Source: Temnothorax longispinosus (taxonomy: Eukaryota > Arthropoda > Insecta > Hymenoptera > Formicidae). Taken from it: 64,000 nucleotides of DNA. The DNA is taken from positions 3,162,001-3,226,000 of the forward strand of contig NC_092360.1 of the NCBI RefSeq assembly GCF_030848805.1, given 5' to 3'. Below the pieces are notes generated by a model. That model did no database searches and was not told where the DNA came from. It saw nothing but the letters and a program-made list of their open reading frames with translations. The position numbers and the translations under genes are program-made. Shown piece after piece: positions 1 through 11,083 of this stretch. The first letter of the stretch is position 1. Each line of letters opens with the position of its first letter.

Positions 1-1445
1 TACCTATACGGGAACGTTATAAAATCTATAGACATAGCTTTAACGTTCGATGAAGACGAAAAGCGCAGTGTAAATTTGTTGTACTAAAATGTATATCATA
101 TGTACAAATGACGCGTTTGCTCAATTGAAAAATAAATAATTTTGCCGCTGCAAATTGCTTTACTTTTAAAGATTAAGAACATGTAGAATTTTTCGCGATC
201 AATATATTTGTACCATAAAGTACAATATTTTTTTAATAAAATACTGATGTCGCAATTATTGCGAATCTTTCATATTAATTGCGATGTTCAGAACTTGACC
301 TAATTCGCGAAATGAAAGCTCACTTTTTATATTCAAATTTAATATACATTTAAGTATAATATTATATATATAATTTTATATATTATACATAATTTAAATA
401 TATAATATATTTAAAGATATAGATATTTATATATACCTATAATATGTTATTTTTTACAATAAGAAACTTACTTTCCCCTCGTTTGAAGTAAAGGCTATAA
501 TGAAAAGTAAGACCAATATACGAGCATTAATCGATGTTACAACAAATTCATATTATGTCTAATTTTATTGAAATATTGACGTTTCGTACCGTATTTGGAC
601 TTCATCAGAATTTTCAATAATAAGCGATTCGAATAATTAAGTACTAACATATGTAGGGGTCAAAACGCATAATCGATTAAACATAGAAACGTACCGCAAT
701 TACAAAGTAAAAAAATTAAAAGTAGAACGTTTTCTTCTACAGTCTGTCATCCTCCATTAAATTTTCGTTTTTTTTTGGAAATATCGTCGTCTCGTAGAAA
801 CCCATATAAGTCAATAATTTTGGAAACAAGTACCATATATTTCTGGACCATCTTAGTGGCAACTGGATAAATATACTTAAATTAGATAATTTAACATTGA
901 TTCACTAAAAATATATGAAACAGGACTTACATAAGTGATCAGCGATTACGAGAACCATGACAGACAATTATTCTGTGATATCGATATAACAGATCTGATC
1001 TATGCAAAGACACGTCACGAACTGAGAGAGAAATGAACTTGACACGAGGACAATGATTGTTTGCAATTAACTAGTGGTGGAAAGTTCGTTTAAAATATCA
1101 AAATAAACTTTGTCCAATAATTCGGTGTCTTTGTTAGAATTAATACCGTTGGTTTGCTCTTTAATGTGTATTATTTCAGAGATCATTCGTTTTTGATGAG
1201 AACGATGAAACTCTTTTTTTGTGGTGTTTCTGTCTCTTCCGTGCTACCGTTCAGCGATTGGTTAATAAGTTTTTTTAGTCTCAGATTTATATGAAAATTA
1301 AATCCAGAGGGTAACCGTTCTGAAGCAAATTGTTGATAATAAACAATAAATTTTTTTCATAAAAATTCGGATGGGATAACCTGATTGCTTTATCTACTAA
1401 ACTATATATGTGTGGTCCCAAGTTTATGTTATTTTTTAAATTAAA
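1..1445. other. AT-rich sequence with no gene seen
   Basis: No exon-like open frame with splice signals is visible on either strand. The longest open frame overlaps the MITE at 1448-1685 and has no supporting features. Probably intron or intergenic DNA. Confidence 0.6.
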
Positions 1446-1447
1446 TC

Positions 1448-1685
1448 TTAGGGGCTGCGCACAATGAAAGGAATAAGGAACAGAGAACAGTTTAATATTG
1501 ACATATGCATTGTTCATATGGCATACAGAATTAGAATAAAATTTTATCACTGTTCCTTAGCGCTATTCCTCGTCTATTCTGTGTTAATAAATCACATATG
1601 TTAATAAATTTCATATGTTAATATTGAACTGTTCCCTATTCCCTGTTCCCTGTTCTCTATTCCTTTCATTGTGCGCAGCCCTTAA
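1448..1685. mobile_element. Foldback MITE with GGGCTGCGCACAATG ends
   Basis: The left end reads TTAGGGGCTGCGCACAATGA and the right end is its inverse, CATTGTGCGCAGCCCTTAA. The arms continue inward with AAGGAATA and GGAACAG runs and then an AATATTRACATATG block, about 60-75 bp per arm. The right edge is TTAA, suggesting a TTAA-targeting element. The arms resemble those of the element at 53073-53321 (GCACAATG, GGAACAGGGAATAG). No coding capacity. Confidence 0.75.
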
Positions 1686-1812
1686 CAAATCTTTTTTTAT
1701 CTACAATCTGACTTTGAATGTTTCGATCAGAAGCAAGAAAAATCGTGACGCTTAAGAGTTGCTAATGGTTCTTAATAAGTTAAAAACATGCTCCCATCAC
1801 CACAGCGCTTAC

Positions 1813-1942
1813 CTGGCTTGATCTCGCGAGGATAAGCCTGCGCCCACGATCCGTTCACGACGAGCAGCAGCAGCAGCGGCGGCAGCAGCAGCAGTGGCAG
1901 CACGAGGACCACCGAGATCCTAGCGATGCGCGCCAAGGTCAT
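1813..1942 (-). CDS. First coding exon of a secreted or membrane protein (signal peptide)
   Basis: The ATG at 1942-1940 opens a frame with a textbook signal peptide: basic n-region (MTLARIARIS), a very leucine-rich core of about 20 residues, then NGSWAQA with a likely cleavage after AQA, followed by YPREIKP. The frame stops at a consensus donor, CCAG|GTAAGC, after 1813 (43 codons plus 1 base). Upstream, a long TC tract ends in CGCAG at 2084, so the exon would run 2083-1813 with a 5'UTR of 141 bases. The following exons are not in the window, or lie in the lower 1.8 kb and were not recognised. The mature protein cannot be named from 8 residues. Confidence 0.6.
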
Positions 1943-2087
1943 CCTCTTGGTCCCGGCGCCGACCGAGCTCTGTTCTCCAGTACCGAGGGGTTCTCCGGGC
2001 ACTGATCGTCGCCGAGGCGAGGCCCTACGGTCCCCGAAGGAGGATCGAAACAATCGATAAATCAGAACCCGATATCGGGGTTTCTGC

Positions 2088-2116
2088 GAGAGAGAGGGAG
2101 AGAGAGAGAGAGAGAC
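2088..2116. repeat. (GA)n microsatellite serving as a polypyrimidine tract
   Basis: An almost pure GA run on the plus strand. On the minus strand it is a TC tract directly upstream of the CGCAG acceptor of the signal-peptide exon, so repeat length may affect splicing. Confidence 0.7.
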
Positions 2117-5100
2117 GAGTAATGACCTTCCAGATCCAGGAGGTCACGCGCTGGTTGCACCGCGCGCCGCGCCGCTTGCCTGCGACCTCGGGACCTCTCT
2201 AAAGTCGGCGGCGACGGGTTCGACGCCGAACCAGGCGAGATTTGAAGTGTATATGTGTACCGAGAGTATTCACGGCCGCGAGTGTCTGCGGCGAGCGCGA
2301 GGCGGGCGAGTAAGTGGAGGATCGAGTGAGTGAGGATGGACTGACAGACGTGCGGGCGTACGCACGAGTCAATGAAGTGAGTGGTACTTACCCGTAGGAG
2401 CCCTCACCTTACCCAACTCGGACCACCACCCCCCCTCCCGTCTCCTCACCTCCCTCACCTCGCATCACTTCTTGCACGCACGCCTCTCTTTTACCTCTCG
2501 CCTGGCTCTCTTTTCCATCGTCTTCCTCCTCTTCTTCCGTACTGTCTTCTTCCTCATCTTTCTCCTACTACCGCTCTCGTCTCCTCTGCCTGCTCCTACT
2601 CCTCCTCTTTCTTCATCATTTTTTCCTCCCGCGTCTCTTATTCCTCGCGTCTTGTTTACTTCCCTCTTCCTTTTTCACCACACTATTACATTTAACTTGC
2701 AGCATCGACTGTAATTTAATTGGCAGGCGTTTATAAAAGATTTAGTTTTCAACGATAAAATAATCTGTGTAATCGGACAAATCTGTCTTTCGAAATTTTT
2801 TTAAACTACATAAATTAACATCTTTTATTCCTAAATGGAAAAATTAATTAAAAATTAATTGTCTCTCTAACGTTTTGTATTGTTTAGTGTCAAATATATT
2901 ATATATTTTAATTATTAGGTAATCGAGTCGTTAATTCATTCACTTATTCTCGCACAATCTCTTTTGCGCCACGTAGATTGCACGACTACCAGCATAAAGT
3001 TTCCGTAAAAGTGTAACAGAAAGATTTCAAATCTGGAAAGCTTCTGCACAGCGTCGCCTTAACCGCTACTTTTATCACGATTGAAGAATTTTATGAGTAA
3101 TTAGCAAACTTTCTTTGGGCGTCAGAAAGCAGAATCTTGCAGTACACAGCTAGTGTTCTGTTCTCTTTTAAAAATAATTAAATTTATACATGTTATAAAT
3201 TTATACATGTTATAAACAATAAGGAAAATAATTTGATTCTATTTTATGCCGCATGTAAAATATTACGTTTAGAATGATTATGTATACAAATATTAGTGTT
3301 TTCTTTCTTTTCTCATAAATGATTCCTGATACGAATTCTTGATCATGAAGGAACATATATCACTAATAATAAAATATAAACTGCGCGTTATACATATTTT
3401 GTTTCAAAAGACAATTAATGTAAATAAATTTACAAACTAGTCTGATACTTTTGATCACTTTCAATTTGCTCAGATTTATTTGGCGTATTTTTATCAAATT
3501 ATGAAAATATAATATGAAGTATCTAATAAGAAGAGGTAAATATGTGTAAACAGATTTTTGTAAAATGCACATTATATTATATTCTAATTATCATTAAAAA
3601 TAAGAAAGAAATAATTGTAAGTAACAACGAAAATTGACACCTTACGATCAATTCTCAGCGAGAATTATCTCTCCTCAGAAGGAACTAGCTAATTATAATT
3701 CGAAGAAATAAAAAGGAAGATACGCGTATTTTTGGCACTCTCGTGCGGTATTTCCTCGCACATTGGCCTTTTGTTCCGGCTCCTTCGCTTACCTACTACC
3801 TCCGTCGCGTTGTTTCTTAGCGTTCGCCGCGCCGTGTTCCCACACGCTTAAAACTTCGCCACCTCCATTTATCCGGTATCTCTTTTTCCGTGCGGAATAG
3901 CGCCGGTAATGCCTCGCGTGCAAACATCTTCTCCAAGATCTCGGCTCATTCGGTGGCGCTGCCGCGATGTTCCGCTCGTGCGCGAGCGCGCGCGCGTGCG
4001 GACGACACGCGATAATTTTATTCCGGCGCTATACCTAAATAGCTTCGTTACTCTCTCGGACGAAAACAACCTCGAGTTCTTTCATTCCCTCGCGATCTCC
4101 GCCGCTGTCGCGTTTTCGGGGCGTCGCGTTGTGTAGCCGATTTTCTTCTCCGCGAACTTATTGAAATTTCACTGCGAAGGTACGAGGGAGGAAACTCTTT
4201 TCCTCCTTCCGTCCCCTCCTCCGCCGCTTTCCGTCGCTTTGTCTTTTCATGACGTGAACGCAAACCAAGATGCAGCCTTCATCTCTTATTTCCCACGTTT
4301 CTTCCCATTCCGCTGCGCAGTGGGCGCGCAGAGCATCGCCGCGCCGGCTGTTCTTTCTGTACGAGAATCTCAGACTCATTTCCCATTACTTAATTTGTAT
4401 AAGCATTCCTTCTTCTCTCGCTGAACATGACGCGATATTTCTTCCTCGCAATTGCGCCATTGTAGCAATTAAAACTATTACATTGTCTACGGACGTGGAG
4501 CGTTGTTCTTGTATAAGATCGAGAGAGATGAAATAATTAAAGCTGTTAAATAGAATATAACAATTTTCCAATAAAATAAATGAAATGAATAAAATTAACA
4601 ATAACAGTATTGTAATATAATATTGTATAGCGTATAATATTAATTGATAACATTTAATAACATTAATATACATTATATAAAATTATTGAAAAATTACGGC
4701 TGATGGCAATAAAGATAAAAATATCAAACTCAGTAGAACTTTTATTTCGTCTGGTTAATAGGGTGTAAAAATTATATTTTCTGAAAATTTCGCTGTAATA
4801 GATGTCGCAATATTTCTTACAAGTTTTGGCTTCCGCTCGACTGTAAGTATATTCGACTTTTCCCTTTTGGCTGCAATACGACAAACTACATTGCATAGTA
4901 AAGGCCGCACTGTCAGCCGTAAAACCTTTCGCGAGGCATCGCGAAATATTGATTCCCGTTGAAAGCAGTTTGGACGCAGCTGAGACCATCGCGGCGCGCG
5001 GATATACTTTTTCGATGAACGGCGGTACACATTTTCACAAATTTTCGATAATGGACGGCACAATGCGTCGAAATGCCGCGCCGCTGCCTTTTCCTCGCGC

Positions 5101-5896
5101 GCGCCAGGAAAAGCTATTGTGCGAATATTGTGAATAAAATGCATTAACTAGAATCGGTTCCATGTGGCTTTTCGGTTACTCACTGGACCAAAACAGATCA
5201 CTGCCAACAGAACGAATCGGTAGGAACAGGCAACTGGTGGTCGACGGTTAAAGATAGAAATATAAATGGCGCCCGGAAATAAATTAGCAAAAACATTTCC
5301 TCTTTCACTTTACAACTCCAAATAATATATTTTTAAATATATAAAATTATAACTAATTTTTTTTATTTTAATTTTTTAGAAACAGAAATTTTTTATTTTT
5401 TTTTATCGTAATACATTTAATTCTAGAAATCTCTTTCATAATTATTCAGGGTAATATAAAGTTGATCGGATCGATTTATTATTATTTAATGTTACTTCAT
5501 TGTGGCCAATAAATTGAGCGTTTGTCTTAAATAATTTGTCATCCTAAAGAAGAACTGCGGAAAATGTTGCTTTACGAAGAAAAAACTTGTCTGAAAACTT
5601 CACCATCACTCGTTCTGTTTTAGTTGGGAGAAAAGAACTTGTTCCGCAAAAATGTATCGAAGAACGATTGCTTTCGCAGATGGGCAAATATTACGCGAAG
5701 TACGAACAAATGTGACGCGGGCACTCGCACGTGGGATGACCAATGAGAGAGGCTAAGACCACGGCGTAGTAGGAGAAAAGCGTGCTGTGGACAAGTCTAT
5801 CCATCATGCTCGACAAATCTGGGGAAGTGGAGTCTCGAACGCACGAGACCTCTCATGGGGGCTTAATAGCAGAGAAAAAAAAGGATACGAACTCAC
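2117..5896. other. Putative first intron and GC-rich flank, no gene seen
   Basis: 2150-2500 and 3740-4400 are CpG- and pyrimidine-rich, with short overlapping open frames on both strands but no convincing coding pattern. The remainder is AT-rich. If the 5'UTR exon at 5897 belongs to the signal-peptide gene, this stretch is its first intron. Confidence 0.4.
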
Positions 5897-5937
5897 CTGT
5901 AGACCTGGGAGATGCTGAGCGATCTGCTCGCGCGATC
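5897..5937 (-). other. Possible non-coding 5'UTR exon with strong donor
   Basis: On the minus strand a TATAAGA box (5972-5966) is followed about 30 bases later by a GC-richer stretch ending CTACAG|GTGAGT at 5897, a near-perfect donor. This is the arrangement of a short non-coding first exon. It could splice to the acceptor at 2084 ahead of the signal-peptide exon. The start site is estimated from the TATA spacing only. Confidence 0.35.
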
Positions 5938-5965
5938 AACAGCGAACAATCGTCGTGAAGAGCGG

Positions 5966-5972
5966 TCTTATA
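5966..5972 (-). promoter_or_regulatory. Candidate TATA box
   Basis: TATAAGA on the minus strand, about 30 bases upstream of the putative first exon that ends at 5897. No clear initiator motif was seen. Confidence 0.3.
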
Positions 5973-6040
5973 CTAGAACGAGAATGTCACGATATCGATC
6001 TTCCTTTTTTCAGATTAGAAACTGATATAAACAAGATGAC

Positions 6041-6357
6041 AAAATATTATCTGTGGATATATTTATATGTATTATGTATTATAAAAATTTGATAGCATTT
6101 ATATTTATATGTATTATAATATTAATACAATTTTTATATGTAATTAAAAGAAATGGTTGTTTTTTTTAAATTGACCACTTCTTTTAATTATTTTCTGGCG
6201 AGGTAAAGTTCTTATTTTTGTTTTATTAATATATTAAATTTAATATGTATCACACACCAATTACATAAAAATTGTATTAATATTATAATACATATAAATA
6301 TAAATACTACCAAATTTTATAATACATAATACATATAAATCTACTGATAATATTTAG
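6041..6357. repeat. AT-rich foldback element, about 95 bp arms
   Basis: The left arm (6041-6145) and right arm (6258-6357) are inverted copies, recognisable by TATATGTATTATGTATTATA and ATAATATTAATACAATTTTT blocks. The loop of about 115 bp contains two inverted AAAGAAATGG/CCACTTCTTT segments. Probably a MITE or foldback transposon; no coding content. Confidence 0.75.
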
Positions 6358-7073
6358 TATATTAATTTTAAAATATAATTTTTTATATGTACACTTTTTA
6401 TTCAACTGTTATAAACCCACAGCTATTACGTTTTTATGATTGTTATAAGTTTATGTAAACTCGACTCGACGTTTCCGAAAATTTCTGTTCAGAATAAATG
6501 AGCACCGTTAAGCTTGTTCGCACCCTTCCACGTCGGATTGCAGTCGCATCTACTTACGAGGTTAATTGTGATGTCGGGACGAGAGAGTGAAGAGATCATT
6601 ACATCGTAGATCATCCATTTATGGCCGCGTAGCCATCTGGTCGCTCAGCTTCGCATGAAGATAAAGCCGTTTCAAACGAAAGCCGACCTCCCGTGAGTAT
6701 CGAGTATTTTGTAATAAGATGGAGGTTCGTCGGGCTTCGATGAAGACTACGATTAACTTTCCCTTTCCCGCTGTGTTCTTCTCAGCATCCTATTCTTCTT
6801 CATTCCTTCAGTATCTTTCCAGGTTGCTTTTAAAGTCTTTCTATAAATCTTGAAACGTTATTCTCACGAAATTGAACTGAATAAGACAGTTTTTTTATAA
6901 ACTTCTATTTTGTAAATTGTTAAATTTTTAAGAATTTAAGGGTAGTCAATGATTAGTAATTATTAGCGATAAAAAGTTTTGAGATGTCTGCGGACTTATA
7001 TGTCAAAAATTCTTATCGCTAATGATTATTAGTTTGACATATACATATAATATATATTCAAACGTATATATAT

Positions 7074-7287
7074 ATAGCGTCTCATAAATCCAGCATCATA
7101 GAACAAAATTAAAAAGCCAGAATATTTTTTTATTTACTTATATAAGCTATATGTTCACTATTATTCTCAATACACAAAGTTAAACGTTTTATCCAGTCAA
7201 GAAATGCATAATTAATGATCGATATTATGATGGATAATGTACATGCACCAATAATGCTCTATAATACTCAAGTTATGAGACGTTATG
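7074..7287 (-). mobile_element. Tc1/mariner-like relic
   Basis: Short inverted ends (AGCGTCTCATAA at left, TTATGAGACGTT at right) flank a minus-strand open stretch (about 7235-7130) ending in FLDWIKRLTLCIENNSEHI. That resembles the C-terminal end of IS630/Tc1/mariner transposases (pattern: hydrophobic, KR, LC, I, NG, HFEHL). Most of the transposase is missing. Assignment is by pattern only. Confidence 0.4.
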
Positions 7288-10043
7288 TATATATGTTTTT
7301 TATAAATTTTCGAAATAACTAAGTAAACAGCAAATATTTAAATAACTATTAAGTATTTGTTTTACATTTAAGTACAAATTTTTTATCATAAAAAAGTTAC
7401 AGCAAAGAGTAAATTTACTGCTGCGAACAACTTTTGCTCTTCACTTTTTCTCTATCATTCATCTAGATACAATTAATAAGCATGAAATCTTAATGATGTT
7501 GAAATTTATCATGCTATAAAAATTATTCATTTAATTTAAACTCTAAATATTATATAAAAATTGCCATATATTAATGTCTTTTTGCTACAAAAGTAGTCAT
7601 TAAGAAAATTCCTAGATAAATGTTATATATCTTTAGATATATAGATGTAATTATACAATAAAGAAACAATTTGTAATCTCTATTATAAAATGCTGTTGAA
7701 TACGTAGAATATATTATGTTACAATGATATCAGTTGTCAAAAAATTATTATACATCAGAAAACAATTATTTTATTTTATTTAACATTGTTGTGCAATTTT
7801 ATTTACAATGTTTCCTTTTAAAATAATTGTATCCAAAAAGTTATGTTCTAAAGATTTCTTTCTCTCTATCTTTCTTTTATTATTTATTAACGCGAATGAT
7901 TTAATTTAATAAAATTACTATTTATAGAAATTCATTGGATTTAAATTCTCGCGTGTTAAAAATCGGAAATCGATTTTTGTCGATCAAACAAGAAATGCAA
8001 ACTTTCTGTAATTGGTTCCGTTCGATGTTCCGGGTCGTTGTTTTCGGAATGTCAAAGATACGAATAACTTTCGCAATCTCGTCGTCTCCCGTCGAAGTAG
8101 GTGTCCATTGATCCATGCACGCGGCGCCAAACGAGAATTCATTGACTCGATGAAGAACTTCAGCGGAGAGAGCCCGTGCTCCACGACGGAACGGTTCTGG
8201 ATTTCCGATTCTCAATTGGAAACTTCCCACGCTTCTCGCGATAGTTGGAATCGACCCGAGAATTTTATGCGCTTTTGGACAATAGTCTACTTCATTCTGT
8301 ACCTATGTCAACATATGAAAAACGTGAAAGCGATACATGAAGCGACGCAAGTCGATTCCGAAGAGACAAGGTACAGATAAACTAAAGAGTTTTATTAAGC
8401 AGAAAGAGAGAGAATAATTACTGAAGAGACTGCATGACGGAAATGAACGGTATAACGAAAAGCAACTCTTAAGAAGCTTATTAAGGGAGCATTAATAAGA
8501 CATTCACAATTTTATTAGTTAGTTATAACAAAAGATATAATAAAATCATACTGAAAAACTACTATCGCCCTAACAGAAGTATAGTAATGTCTATTATATA
8601 CATTGTGGTAATATGCCTATTAAACATAGATCGCGACCATACCTTATAGAAGCGTATAATAAATTATAACACGGCAATTCGAGAGATTTTGATGAACTTT
8701 CGTATTCGAACCAAGATGCATTAAGATAGATCATCTAACCAGGCGAATTATGTGTAGTAAAATATGCGTAAAAAGAAGACTTTATTTATATCACGAGATA
8801 TGTGATGCATACAAGATTGCAAATATGTATGAATGAAGAAATAGCCGGATCACCTAAGAGTAGAGATCGCCTAAGACTCGCCGAAAGCTTATAAACTTCA
8901 GCGTTCTCATGCATAATAATTAATATTTTTCAGTACCTAGTATAATTACTACTACGTATATTAATAATATTACAGATGTTTTTAATTTATAAAACAAATA
9001 ATTATTACTGTTGCTGTCGAGCCGAAAATTGATGCAAGGCCGTAGGTAGGATCTTTCTCGGCTGGCACGGACGTGCAGAGCACACGCACTTGCGCGAGTG
9101 CGTTAATTTCCGTGAATCCACCAGCGCTAGGAAACGCATTTCTTGCCGCGGCACAACATCGAGCAAAAGGTGGAGAGGTGCGGGGAACCCCGTCGTCGGT
9201 GATCATCGCCGACGACGACGCGGCAGGCGGTCGGCTTCTTTCGTACAACTTCTTCGAGGGCGACTCTAGATCCATGTTTCATGAGCTACCGCGCGCACGT
9301 CGGAGAGGGTTAAGGCCACCGCGGGTGCCACGAAAGTCGCGCGATCGCCACGATCTATACGTCTCCCAGGACTTACCCTTTCGCGGTCGGGAAAAACTAA
9401 AAATTTTAATTGCAGAATTCTTATTCGGAGAGAAAATGTCTTTGTGGGCCCGTTGTGTATGAGAAGAAGGAAGATGTATCTGTAAGTGTAGCGTAAAGGC
9501 ATCTTATCCGACGATCATTTTTATAATGTTATCGAGATTGCTGTTAATGATACATTGCTATCTAATCTATCTTAAGAGAAAATTTATTAAGAATATTTAC
9601 TTTCAGTATGTTCTCTAAAAATAATACTTGTATTGTTTCTTGTTGACACTGTTACGTGCATATTACATATATTTTTGATTATAAAAAGATAAAAAATTTT
9701 ATCTTTTTTTTTTCAAACTACAAATTTCTATAATTTTTGTATTGGTCATTTGCAAGGAAATCAATACATTCAAAATAAATTTAGTTCCGACAATTATTAA
9801 TAAATAGGATATCTTAATTTAGATAAATTTTTAGGCAAAAGTGAAATTAAAAAAGATCTCACTTGAATATCATTCTTGTAGTTAATATATTATAAGAATA
9901 TTATATTATGTTACATTATAAGAAATATAGAAATTGAAAATTCTTTAATTTTCTTATAATGTCTTTTTAATCGCAATATACTATACTAATATGTAATAAC
10001 ATCAGCAAACTGTGGCGGAGTGCAGTATGTCTAAATTACATAC
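7288..10043. other. Intergenic or intronic sequence, no confident gene
   Basis: AT-rich. Two moderately GC-rich patches at 7920-8380 and 9000-9460 carry open frames on both strands, so neither strand is favoured. A candidate exon at 9377-9479 is listed separately. Confidence 0.4.
9377..9479 (-). other. Candidate internal exon
   Basis: A minus-strand segment bounded by an acceptor (ACTTACAG before 9479) and a consensus donor (AAGG|GTAAGT after 9377). Two frames are open across its 103 bases. No recognisable protein similarity. It could be an alternative 5'UTR exon of the signal-peptide gene downstream. Confidence 0.2.
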
Positions 10044-10223
10044 CTCTAATATCTACCTGACCCCATTTAGCAAATTTATCATGACGAAATATGGCAAAGT
10101 TTAACAGTGTGCCAGGTGACGCTGCGGGATAGTAAAGATTAAGGATGTCGCACACCGGGTCGCACCAGCGCCGTTCCAATGCGTACGCGATCTCAAAGAT
10201 GATGAACTCCAAAGGAATTTTAA
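10044..10223 (-). other. Candidate coding fragment of about 60 codons
   Basis: Open without an ATG on the minus strand from 10223 to a possible donor (AGAG|GTATGT) after 10044. The translation includes YALERRWCDPVCDIL and NFAIFRHDKFAKWGQVDI, and base composition is GC-richer than the flanks. I do not recognise the family. It may be one exon of an unassembled gene or a TE remnant. Confidence 0.2.
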
Positions 10224-10726
10224 ATTAAAACGGAAGAAGGTCAAACATGCTCGCTTTAGAACTCGCTCTCGCGACGAAAGAAAATCGTATTTAAGCTTCC
10301 GCGAATTGGGTCGCGGTCCGGTGTTGCCCCACTAAAATACATTTCATAAAACATTGCGAAGCAAGACCTAAACAAGCTACGAATGTTGAACACTTTAAAG
10401 TCGTTTAAATCGCATAACTCTCCGAGTGGATTAACTATATACGCTTGGTAATGCTAAATAGGTACGCGAAAACTCTCTGGGAAAATTTTCTCTCGCGCAA
10501 CGAGACTCGACAGTATCTTTTAATACAGATCGTTCCCATAAACATGCGTTAAAATTAATTGAGACTTGACTGAGTCTCCGTGCGCTTTTAGAGACGAACC
10601 TATAGAGGCAAGATTCTTAAATGATATTTTTGCATCTTTCTGCGAGTTAAATTTTTTTCAAGAGAAAATGAAAAACGGGCACGAGTACTCGTGGACAACT
10701 CTTATAATAATCTAAAATTACATGTA

Positions 10727-11083
10727 CACTGAGAAAAAAAAGTTGTTAACTTGACTGAATGCGTTTAACTGATTACTATTTTTTTAATTGAAATATTTAA
10801 GTATTCAAATTAAATACGACATATTAAATCAAACATGACGTAATTTGACTAAATACTTAAATATTTCAATTAAAAAAAAAATGGTAATCACAGTTGGACG
10901 CATTTATGCCCATTTTTACCAATATATAGATTAACTTAAATCTCGGTTTAACTTACTTTCTTTCTTTTTCTAACTCTTAGAATTTATAGGAAAAGATGAC
11001 AGGTAAGTTAAACCAAGATTAAAATTAACCTGCGTTGATATAGAAATGGACATTAGTCGAGTTAACAACTTTTTTTCTCAGTG
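10727..11083. mobile_element. MITE with CACTGAGAAAAAAA terminal inverted repeats
   Basis: Left TIR CACTGAGAAAAAAAAGTTGT and right TIR ACAACTTTTTTTCTCAGTG match over at least 23 bp (one A shorter on the right) and imperfectly beyond. TA flanks both ends, consistent with a Tc1/mariner-type TA target. Inside is a second inverted repeat (about 10770-10890) around AATTGAAATATTTAAGTATT. About 357 bp, no ORF. Confidence 0.85.

Noticed and set aside
4755..5144. 129-codon minus-strand frame
   Set aside because: Overlaps other frames, no splice support, no recognisable motif.
8012..8380. 122-codon plus-strand frame
   Set aside because: An equally long frame exists on the opposite strand, there are no splice signals or family match, and the area lies in a GC-shifted patch where long frames arise by chance.
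9073..9462. 129-codon plus-strand frame
   Set aside because: GC-rich patch with open frames on both strands; only the short minus-strand exon candidate at 9377-9479 has splice signals, and even that is weak.
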